From Bradyrhizobium sp. WBOS07 (GTDB lineage Bacteria > Pseudomonadota > Alphaproteobacteria > Rhizobiales > Xanthobacteraceae), in assembly GCF_024585165.1 (NCBI RefSeq), contig NZ_CP029008.1, forward strand, positions 744,001-808,000: DNA of 64,000 nucleotides, read 5' to 3'. Both the position numbers and the translations under genes were made by a program. The notes below the pieces were generated by a model that saw only the letters and a list, made by a program, of their open reading frames with translations, was not told where the DNA came from and searched no databases. Below, piece after piece: positions 17,498 to 24,519 of the stretch; positions within the stretch are counted from its first letter, which is position 1, and each line of letters opens with the position of its first letter.

Positions 17498-17610
17498 GGG
17501 CGCGGGATACCACTCACATCCCCGTGCGGCAACCATATTGCTGTAATTTCAGGGCCTTTGTTCACGCCAAGCTGATTCCACGATCGCCCAAAACGCGCTA
17601 GCAACGGCCC

Positions 17611-19236
17611 ATGTCGATCACGTCTCTTCCCACCCACAGGGTGCGCGCGAATTCCCGCCTGAGCTTGACCCGCGTCCGGGCCTGGTTGGTGGCCTGCGCG
17701 GTCCGCCCCGAGGCGAGATTGTGGCTGGTGATCCAGCTCGCCATCCTGCATGCGGTGCTCTGGACCTTCATCCTGATCAATCTCAAGGCGGCGCAGGATG
17801 TTCACATGGACGTCGCGGAAGCCTATGGCTGGGGCCAGAAATTCCTGTGGGGCTACGGCAAGCACCCGCCGTTGTCGGGCTGGGTGGCCGGTCTCTGGTT
17901 CAGCGCGTTCCCGGCGGCGGACTGGGCGACCTATGCGCTGGCGATGGCGACCGTCGGCGTCGGCATGGTGATCTGCTGGCTGGTGGCCTTGCGCGTGGTG
18001 GATGCGCGCCGCGCCTTCCTGGTCGTGGTGATGGTGGCGCTCTACCCGATCTTCAATTTCAAGGGCTTCAAGTACAACCCGGATCTGCTGCAGCTCGTCA
18101 CGCTGCCGCTGCTGGTGCTTGCTTATCTCAACGCGTTCGAGAAGCGGAGCTGGCAGTCCGGCGTCTTGCTCGGGCTCGCCGGCGCGCTGGCGCTGATGAC
18201 CAAATATTGGGTGCTGACCATGATCGGCGCCATCGGCCTTGCCGCGCTGATCCATCCGGAGCGGATGAGATTCCTGCTCTCGCCGGCGCCATGGGTGGCG
18301 ATCGTGACGATGGCGCTGGCGATGATCCCGCACATCGTGTGGCTGGCCGAGGCGCATTTCGTGCCGCTGACCTATGCCGGCGACACCTACAGCCTCCAGG
18401 ACAAGAGCCAGGTGCATCAGCTCGTCGCCGGCTACCTCCTGCATAATTTCGGCTTGCTGGCCTTGCCGGTGGCGCTCGCCGGGCTGGCGATGGCGCTGGT
18501 GCCGCCGTGGCTGACGCTGCTGGTGCGCGCGCCTGCGCGCATCGTCACGCGGGCGTGGCGGCGCGGCGCCAATTCGGGCGTCAACGTCTCGCAGGCGCTG
18601 AACGTCTGGATCATCCAGATCGTCGTCGCGTTCGGCCCGCCGCTGGGAGCTCTGGTCTTCAGCATCTACATGAAGACCGATTGGGGCATCTCGCTATTCT
18701 TCCTGGTGCCGCTGGCGCTGGTCGCGATCCCCACCTTGCGCGTGCAGAGCGCGAGCCTGTTCAACATCGCCGCGATCTGGCTCGTGCTCAGCGTCGCGAC
18801 GCTCATTGCCTCGCCCTGGATTGCCGCGCGCGAGATGACGGCCAATGCCGGCAACACCGCGACCTATGGCGCGCGCTCGGAGCTCGCGCGCGAGCTGACC
18901 CAGGCCTGGCACGCGCGCTTCGCCTCGCGCTGGGCCGTCGTTGCGGGCACGATGGAGACGATCCAGCCGATGGTGTTCTACAGTGCCGATCACCCAAGCC
19001 CGTTCACGCCGAACGAAGCCTGGGCCTCCGGGCTGACCTCGCTCGACGACGTCAAGCGCTACGGCTTCATCGGCGTGGTCGATGCCAGCGACGAACGCCT
19101 GCCCAAGTTCGAGAAATGGATCTCCGAGACCGCGCCGAACGCCGAGCGCATCGTGATGACCACGCGCCGCTTCACCCACGGCAAGCCCGGCCCGTCGATG
19201 AGCTGGAATGTCTACATCGTACCGCCGGGGAAATGA
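17611..19236 (+). CDS. Membrane glycosyltransferase, GT39/ArnT-like
   Basis: This 541-aa multi-pass membrane protein resembles the protein O-mannosyltransferase/ArnT (GT-C) family. After the first hydrophobic helix comes the acidic first loop (KAAQDVHMDVAEAYGWGQKF), where GT-C enzymes keep their catalytic Asp/Glu. The GYGKHPPLSGW stretch, shared with PMT_2 proteins, follows, and then about ten hydrophobic segments. The C-terminal 120 residues are soluble and probably periplasmic. Such enzymes transfer sugars from polyprenyl-phosphate donors to lipid A, proteins or polymers; the acceptor is unknown. The ATG at 17611 has no strong ribosome-binding site. Confidence 0.75.
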   Translation: MSITSLPTHRVRANSRLSLTRVRAWLVACAVRPEARLWLVIQLAILHAVLWTFILINLKAAQDVHMDVAEAYGWGQKFLWGYGKHPPLSGWVAGLWFSAFPAADWATYALAMATVGVGMVICWLVALRVVDARRAFLVVVMVALYPIFNFKGFKYNPDLLQLVTLPLLVLAYLNAFEKRSWQSGVLLGLAGALALMTKYWVLTMIGAIGLAALIHPERMRFLLSPAPWVAIVTMALAMIPHIVWLAEAHFVPLTYAGDTYSLQDKSQVHQLVAGYLLHNFGLLALPVALAGLAMALVPPWLTLLVRAPARIVTRAWRRGANSGVNVSQALNVWIIQIVVAFGPPLGALVFSIYMKTDWGISLFFLVPLALVAIPTLRVQSASLFNIAAIWLVLSVATLIASPWIAAREMTANAGNTATYGARSELARELTQAWHARFASRWAVVAGTMETIQPMVFYSADHPSPFTPNEAWASGLTSLDDVKRYGFIGVVDASDERLPKFEKWISETAPNAERIVMTTRRFTHGKPGPSMSWNVYIVPPGK

Positions 19237-19248
19237 CCGAGCTGTCGC

Positions 19249-19338
19249 AGGGTGGGCAAAGGCGCACTTGCGCCGTGCCCACGATCTCTCTCGGTCGCGA
19301 AAAGATGCGTGGGCACGCTTCGCTTCGCCCACCCTACG
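19249..19338. repeat. Palindromic intergenic repeat, GTAGGGTGG family, copy 2
   Basis: This is the reverse-complement match of the element at 760-850, with CAGGGTGGGC at one end and GCCCACCCTACG at the other and inner arms GTGCCCACG and GCGTGGGCACGC. It sits between the convergent glycosyltransferase and HPr genes. Confidence 0.85.
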
Positions 19339-19360
19339 GCACTGCGTGCGCTGGAGAGAG

Positions 19361-19678
19361 CTAAATCCCTTCCTCGTTGAACTTGCTTTCAACGAGCTCG
19401 GTGATCGCCGCGAGCGCGGCTTCGGCATCGGGGCCGGCGGCGGCGACCGTGATGGTGGTGCCGGGTCCCGCGGCGAGCATCATCAGACCCATGATCGACG
19501 TGCCGCCGACGGTCTCGCCGCCGCGCGTCACCCACACTTGCGCGTCGAAGCGTTCGACCGCCTGGACGAATTTTGCCGAGGCGCGGGCGTGCAGGCCGCG
19601 CTTGTTGATGATCAGGAGATCCTTGGAGATCGCGCCCGCGGGCACGCCTGCCCCCGCTTGTGACGCCTCGCCGGTCAT
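19361..19678 (-). CDS. ptsH: HPr phosphocarrier protein
   Basis: This 105-aa phosphocarrier receives phosphate from enzyme I on His in NKRGLHARASAKFV and can be phosphorylated by HPr kinase on Ser in GGTSIMGLMML. The N-terminus has about 15 extra residues before the canonical HPr fold (KDLLIINKRGLHARAS). Its start overlaps the EIIA stop by four bases. In alphaproteobacteria this pathway (PTS-Ntr/EIIA-Man) is regulatory and is not used to import sugars. The operon with hprK and ChvG/ChvI supports that. Confidence 0.95.
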   Translation of the reverse strand: MTGEASQAGAGVPAGAISKDLLIINKRGLHARASAKFVQAVERFDAQVWVTRGGETVGGTSIMGLMMLAAGPGTTITVAAAGPDAEAALAAITELVESKFNEEGI

Positions 19679-20076
19679 TTGCCGGCGAGCACGCGGCTGG
19701 CGATGGTGACGTATTTGCGGCCGGCTTCCTGTGCCATCGCGATCGCGTCGGGCAGCGTGCGCTCCTCGCGCACCTTGGCGAGCTTCACCAGCATGGGCAG
19801 GTTGATGCCTGCGAGCACTTCGACCTTGGGCCGGCTCATGCAGGATATTGCAAGGTTCGACGGCGTGCCGCCGAACATGTCGGTGAGGATCGCAACGCCG
19901 TCGCCGGAATCGACGCGGTTAACCGCCTCGATGATGTCGCTTCGGCACAGATCGGAATCATCTTCGGCGCCGATCGTGATCGCCTCGATTTGCTTTTGTG
20001 GGCCCATGACATGCTCAAGCGCTGCCTTGAATTCGTCGGCAAGGCGCCCGTGGGTCACAAGTACTAGACCAATCAT
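19675..20076 (-). CDS. manX: PTS EIIA component, mannose type
   Basis: This 133-aa cytoplasmic EIIA-Man-type domain opens with MIGLVLVTHGRLADEF, where His9 in VTHG is the phosphorylation site receiving phosphate from HPr. The middle LTDMFGGTPSNLAI is the second family signature. No IIB, IIC or IID domain is attached or nearby, so the role is probably regulatory. I chose the start at MIGL over a longer in-frame one. It is downstream of hprK after a 133-bp gap and overlaps HPr by four bases. Confidence 0.92.
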   Translation of the reverse strand: MIGLVLVTHGRLADEFKAALEHVMGPQKQIEAITIGAEDDSDLCRSDIIEAVNRVDSGDGVAILTDMFGGTPSNLAISCMSRPKVEVLAGINLPMLVKLAKVREERTLPDAIAMAQEAGRKYVTIASRVLAGK

Positions 20077-20209
20077 CGGAAAACTCCTCGCGGGCGCTTT
20101 TGGTGCACCGCACGAACGCGCCACTTTGACCATCCAGAGCCCCCGCGCAAGAGGGGATGTTGCGTATCTCCCTGAATCTAGACGGATGGATGAGGGGAGC
20201 TGCGCCGGT

Positions 20210-20764
20210 CTATTCGGTCGCGATAGTGGGGTTCATATGGTTACCATTTCCCTTCAAACAATCGCCTGAAGGGTTAACGGAAGATGAACTCTTGGTAGTG
20301 GTCAAGGCGGCGACAACCAAGGGGAGGGGTGAATGGTCGCGGCCCACCGGAATTCGCGGTATTTCGACACCAGAAATGCTGGTTTTCAGGGCTTCGGGCG
20401 GCGGCAGGCGCTCGGCGTCCGCGGCGTCGAGGTCTACCACGAGACCGACGGTCGCATGCTCCACGAAGTCGCAGCCGCGGATTCCGAGGCCCCGGATCTC
20501 GATCAGGCCCTTGAGGCGCGGCGCCGGGCGGACCTCAATTTCATCGCCGACTGTCGCCAGATGGACACGGTCATCCCCGACCAGAACGGCCCTATCGACC
20601 ACGCCCGCGCGTCCCGCCATGATCAAATCGAAGGCAAGGCGCGACTTGCCCGAGCCCGAGGGCCCGCGGATCAGCACCGCCACGGGCCCGACCTTGACCG
20701 CGGAGGCGTGAACGCTCGGGCCGCCCTCGTTCAAGCCGCCGTCGTTCAATCGGCCCTGGCTCAT
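20210..20764 (-). CDS. hprK: HPr kinase/phosphorylase, short alphaproteobacterial form
   Basis: This 184-aa protein corresponds to the catalytic half of HPr kinase. The P-loop GPSGSGKSRLA follows VAVLIR near residue 33, LVGDDRVHL carries the catalytic region, and IEIRGLGI precedes GCDFVEHATVGLVVDL. The regulatory N-terminal domain of Firmicute HprK is missing, as is usual for alphaproteobacteria. The start overlaps the chvG stop by four bases, suggesting coupling. It phosphorylates HPr on Ser, connecting metabolic state to the EIIA/HPr pathway. Confidence 0.92.
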   Translation of the reverse strand: MSQGRLNDGGLNEGGPSVHASAVKVGPVAVLIRGPSGSGKSRLAFDLIMAGRAGVVDRAVLVGDDRVHLATVGDEIEVRPAPRLKGLIEIRGLGIRGCDFVEHATVGLVVDLDAADAERLPPPEALKTSISGVEIPRIPVGRDHSPLPLVVAALTTTKSSSSVNPSGDCLKGNGNHMNPTIATE

Positions 20765-22557
20765 AGCGCCGGCAGCCTGACCACGAAGCGCGCGCCTGCG
20801 ACCGTCGGGATGCCCTCGTCGTCCGGCGGGCCGGCACGGTTCTCGGCCCAGATGCGTCCGCCATGGGCGTCGACGATCTGCTTGGAGATCGACAGGCCAA
20901 GGCCGGAGTTCTGGCCAAAACCCTGATGCGGACGGTCGGTGTAGAAGCGCTCGAAGATGCGCTCCAGTGCGTCGTCGCGAATGCCGGGGCCGTCGTCGTC
21001 GACCACGATCTCGATCTCGGAGCGCACGCGGCGGCAGGTGAGGCGCACCTTGTTGCCGGCTTCCGAGAACGATTGTGCGTTGGAGAGCAGGTTGGAGACC
21101 ACCTGTCCGAGCCGCGAATCATGGCCGCTGACGGCGAAGGTGTCGCTCGGGCTGCGGCCCTCGAAGCGCGTCTCGACCGCGACGTCATGGCCGAGCTTCG
21201 TTTCATTGGCGACGGACACCAGTGTCGTCAGCAGGCGGCGCAAATCGACCGGGATCGCATCCTGGCGCTGCAATTCGGCATCGAGGCGGCTGGCGTCGGA
21301 GATGTCCGAGATGAGGCGGTCGAGCCGCTTGACGTCGTGCTCGATCACCTCGAGCAGGCGCGCGCGGCTGGTCTCGTTGCGCGCCAGCGGCAGCGTCTCG
21401 ACCGCCGAGCGCAGCGAGGTCAGCGGGTTCTTCAATTCGTGGGCGACGTCGGCGGCGAACATCTCGATTGCCTCGATGCGGCTGTAGAGCGCGCTCGTCA
21501 TGTCGCGCAATGCGCCCGAGAGATGGCCGATCTCGTCGCGGCGGCGGGTGAAATCCGGAATCTCGATGCGGGCCTTGATGCGGCGGCGGACGCGCTCGGC
21601 GCTGTCGGCGAGCCGGCGCACCGGACCTGCGATCGTGCTCGCGAGCAGCAGCGACAGCATGATCATGACGGCGGCCGCGACGCCGCCGACCTTGAGGATG
21701 GCGAGGCGCTCGGCAGTGACCATCTGGTCGATGTCGTCGCCTTGCGTCGACAGCATCAAGGCGCCGTGGATCGCGCGCGAGCGCAGCACGGGGACCGCGA
21801 CCGAGACGATCACCTCGCCGCGGGCATTGACCCGCACCATCGAGCGCTTCTGGCCCTGGAGCGCATCGCCCACCTCCGCATAGCCGTTGCCGTTCTCGGG
21901 CCCTAGCTCGCGATAGAGCGGCAGGTCGCCGCGGTTCAGCCAGGTGCGGACCGCGACCATGCCGCGCTCGACGATGCCGGGCTTCTCGGCCGGCGGCGGC
22001 AGATTGTAGCGCAGCACGTTTTCGAGGTTGCGGCTGTCCACCAGCAGGCTGCCGTTCGGATCGTAGATGCGGGCGCGCGTCTTGGTCGGCGAGATCAGCG
22101 TGCGCAGCACCGGCGCCACCCGCTCCGGATTGATCGGGAAATCCAGCGGCGAATATTCGTCCGGGCCGCCATAGGTCTCGCCCGGCTTGAGGTCGAGCAG
22201 CCGGTCGGGATCGATGGTGATGGCGTTGGTCTGCACCGTGGCCGAGGCCGCGATCGCGCCGGCGATGATCTCGGCCTGCACCAGCAGGCTCTGCGCCCGC
22301 GCGTCGATCAGGCCGGCGCGGAATTGCGACAGATAGAGGATGCTGGCGACCAGCGCGACGAGGCCGGCGAGGTTGAGCGAGACGATGCGGCGGGTGAGGC
22401 TGGAAAAGGACAGCGCGAAGAAGAACTGCCCGGCGCGCTTCAGCCAGTTCAGCGGCCGGAAGCCCTGCGGCCTGGCTTCGGCAAATGGCTCCTGAACGCC
22501 GTCGGATGCGACGTCGCCGGCGCTCTGGTTGGGATCAGGCTGCGTTCGGTCCAGCAA
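20761..22557 (-). CDS. chvG: Sensor histidine kinase ChvG/ExoS
   Basis: This 598-aa inner-membrane sensor works with ChvI in acid sensing, envelope homeostasis and symbiosis or virulence in Rhizobiales. There is a membrane helix near residues 60-80 (IVSLNLAGLVALVASILYL), a periplasmic sensor of about 200 residues, a second helix (AAAVMIMLSLLLASTIAG), a HAMP segment, HisKA with VAHELKNPLTSLRSAVE, and HATPase motifs NLLSNAQSF, DDDGPGI and GLGLSISKQI. The first in-frame start is TTG at 22557, immediately after an in-frame stop, so the start is uncertain. It is separated from chvI by a gap holding a palindromic repeat. Confidence 0.95.
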   Translation of the reverse strand: MLDRTQPDPNQSAGDVASDGVQEPFAEARPQGFRPLNWLKRAGQFFFALSFSSLTRRIVSLNLAGLVALVASILYLSQFRAGLIDARAQSLLVQAEIIAGAIAASATVQTNAITIDPDRLLDLKPGETYGGPDEYSPLDFPINPERVAPVLRTLISPTKTRARIYDPNGSLLVDSRNLENVLRYNLPPPAEKPGIVERGMVAVRTWLNRGDLPLYRELGPENGNGYAEVGDALQGQKRSMVRVNARGEVIVSVAVPVLRSRAIHGALMLSTQGDDIDQMVTAERLAILKVGGVAAAVMIMLSLLLASTIAGPVRRLADSAERVRRRIKARIEIPDFTRRRDEIGHLSGALRDMTSALYSRIEAIEMFAADVAHELKNPLTSLRSAVETLPLARNETSRARLLEVIEHDVKRLDRLISDISDASRLDAELQRQDAIPVDLRRLLTTLVSVANETKLGHDVAVETRFEGRSPSDTFAVSGHDSRLGQVVSNLLSNAQSFSEAGNKVRLTCRRVRSEIEIVVDDDGPGIRDDALERIFERFYTDRPHQGFGQNSGLGLSISKQIVDAHGGRIWAENRAGPPDDEGIPTVAGARFVVRLPAL

Positions 22558-22604
22558 TGCTTACGCCCGTGTTCAGACGGCGTTGAGAAGGTCCCCACAT
22601 TCTA

Positions 22605-22653
22605 GAGCATGATCCGGAAAAGTGTGCAGCGGTTTTCCGAAAGGATCATGCTC
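22605..22653. repeat. Palindrome GAGCATGATCCGGAAAA family, copy 1 (inside chvI-chvG)
   Basis: GAGCATGATCCGGAAAAG and CTTTCGGATCATGCTC-type arms meet at a centre reading GTGTGCAGCGG. The same sequence recurs at 43485-43533 (one arm slightly diverged). It lies between the co-directional chvI and chvG genes, so it would be present in their shared transcript. Confidence 0.8.
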
Positions 22654-22761
22654 GAGAAACAAACCGAGCACGATGATCTCATCGCGCTCTGGAGCGATCC
22701 CGGTCCCGATGCAATCAGAACCGGCGATGCTCGTAGTCCGTTCGTGAAGCTGCCTGCCGCC

Positions 22762-23463
22762 TCAGGCTTCCTTGAAACGATAGCCGACGCCGTACAGCGT
22801 CTCGATCATCTCGAACTCGTTGTCGACCACCTTGAACTTCTTGCGCAGCCGCTTGATGTGGCTGTCGATGGTGCGGTCGTCGACATAGACCTGGTCGTCG
22901 TAGGCGGCGTCCATCAGCGCGTTGCGGCTCTTGACCACGCCGGGCCGGGTCGCCAGCGCCTGCAGGATCAGGAATTCGGTGACGGTCAGCGTCACCGGCT
23001 CGTTCTTCCAGGTGCAGGTATGCCGTTCGGGGTCCATGCGCAGAAGGCCGCGATCGAGCGCCTTGGCGTCGTTCTCCTTCGGCGCGACGGTCGGGTCCTT
23101 CGGCGCCGAGCGGCGCAGCACCGCCTTGACACGCTCGACGAGGAGGCGCTGCGAGAACGGTTTGCGAATGAAATCGTCGGCGCCCATCTTGAGGCCGAAC
23201 AGCTCGTCGATCTCCTCGTCCTTCGAGGTCAGGAAGATCACCGGCAGATCGGATTTCTGCCGCAGGCGGCGCAGCGTCTCCATGCCGTCCATGCGCGGCA
23301 TCTTGATGTCGAGGATGGCCAGATCAGGCTGGGTGGTGCGGAAACCGTCCAGCGCGGAGGCGCCGTCGGTGTAGGTCATGATGCGGTAGCCTTCGGCTTC
23401 CAGCGCGATCGAGACGGATGTGAGAATGTTGCGGTCGTCGTCGACCAAAGCGATTGTGGGCAT
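22762..23463 (-). CDS. chvI: Response regulator ChvI, OmpR family
   Basis: The 233-aa DNA-binding response regulator is paired with ChvG. The receiver domain shows [10 protein letters not shown] (acidic pocket), D52 in [13 protein letters not shown] (phosphorylation site), LTSK and K in FIRKPF. The C-terminal winged helix has [22 protein letters not shown] and [15 protein letters not shown], the OmpR/PhoB recognition region. The ATG at 23463 is the family start. In related bacteria ChvI regulates acid-inducible genes, including pckA, which lies about 4 kb away in the opposite orientation. Confidence 0.96.
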   Translation of the reverse strand: MPTIALVDDDRNILTSVSIALEAEGYRIMTYTDGASALDGFRTTQPDLAILDIKMPRMDGMETLRRLRQKSDLPVIFLTSKDEEIDELFGLKMGADDFIRKPFSQRLLVERVKAVLRRSAPKDPTVAPKENDAKALDRGLLRMDPERHTCTWKNEPVTLTVTEFLILQALATRPGVVKSRNALMDAAYDDQVYVDDRTIDSHIKRLRKKFKVVDNEFEMIETLYGVGYRFKEA

Positions 23464-23705
23464 GAGCCTCTGCTTTCTGCTTTCCGTTTTGGGTCGTGGC
23501 TTGAAACGGCGAGCAATCCACTGATGCGCCGCATACATGGGTGCCGAAGTCGGCGTTCGAACCTTGTCACCGAGCAATGCAAGCTGGGCTGAAGTGTGAC
23601 CAAGTTCCACGAAACACGGCAGATTCGCCGCATGTCGACCCATAACCAGGCCCCCGTTTACCCGAAAAAAGGCCTCCCTTGCAACCACCTGAGCCGAGAA
23701 AGCCG

Positions 23706-24440
23706 ATGCAACCGACCCCTGATTTCGACCCCGCAAAGCTCGCCAAATCCCTGCTGCGACGATCGCGCCAGGGGGCGCTGGCAACCCTGATGGTCGGCAG
23801 CGGCGATCCCTATTGTTCCCTGATCAATCTGGCCAGCCATCCCGACGGCTCGCCCATTCTGCTGATCTCAAGCCTTGCCGTGCATACAAGGAATATCCTT
23901 GCCGACAGCCGGGTCTCGCTGATGCTGGACGAGCGGGCGGAAGGCGATCCGCTGGAAGGCGCCCGGATCATGCTGTCCGGCCGGGCGGAGCAGGCCGGGG
24001 CCGAAAGGGATCTGCTCCAGCGGCGGTATCTCAATGCCCATCCGTCGGCGGAAAACTTTGTTTCTTTTAAAGATTTCTCGTTCTTCCGGATCCGCCCCAC
24101 GGGAACCCATCTGGTCGCCGGTTTCGGCCGGATCGTCGATCTCCAGCCCGAGCGGTTTCTCACGGATCTCACCGGGGCCGAGGATCTGCTGGCGGCGGAG
24201 GAGGGCGCCGTCGCGCATATGAACGCCGACCATCGGGAGACCATGGGCCTCTATGCGACGAAGCTCCTGGGTGCCGGCGCGGGTGATTGGCGCTGCACCG
24301 GCTGCGATCCGGAAGGCCTCGACATGCAGGACGGCCAGATCGCGCTGCGGCTGGATTTCCCGGAGCGGGTGACCGACGGCACGTCGCTGCGCAAGATGCT
24401 GGTGCGTCTTGCTGGCGAAGCGCGCAGCAAGATGGACTGA
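23706..24440 (+). CDS. HugZ-like heme/pyridoxamine-oxidase-fold protein
   Basis: The 244-aa protein has an N-terminal split-barrel flavin/PNPOx domain ([29 protein letters not shown], then SRVSLML) and a C-terminal DUF2470-type domain ([18 protein letters not shown]). This combination is found in HugZ/HutZ-type heme-utilisation proteins and related proteins. Heme binding or degradation is inferred from the family. The ATG at 23706 has weak Shine-Dalgarno support; an in-frame TTG at 23679 adds nine residues. It is divergent from chvI. Confidence 0.8.
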   Translation: MQPTPDFDPAKLAKSLLRRSRQGALATLMVGSGDPYCSLINLASHPDGSPILLISSLAVHTRNILADSRVSLMLDERAEGDPLEGARIMLSGRAEQAGAERDLLQRRYLNAHPSAENFVSFKDFSFFRIRPTGTHLVAGFGRIVDLQPERFLTDLTGAEDLLAAEEGAVAHMNADHRETMGLYATKLLGAGAGDWRCTGCDPEGLDMQDGQIALRLDFPERVTDGTSLRKMLVRLAGEARSKMD

Positions 24441-24519
24441 AGCGCAACGCTTTGAACGCTCTCCTCCGCCGCGGCGACCCAACACCGGTATGGTTCGAGG
24501 TCGGCCGCGAGAGGGGTTC

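Noticed and set aside
15443..17575. Very long plus-strand open frame over lepA
   Set aside because: It is antisense to the clear lepA gene. Its translation is Arg/His/Asp-rich with no domain, as expected from GC-rich codons read on the opposite strand.
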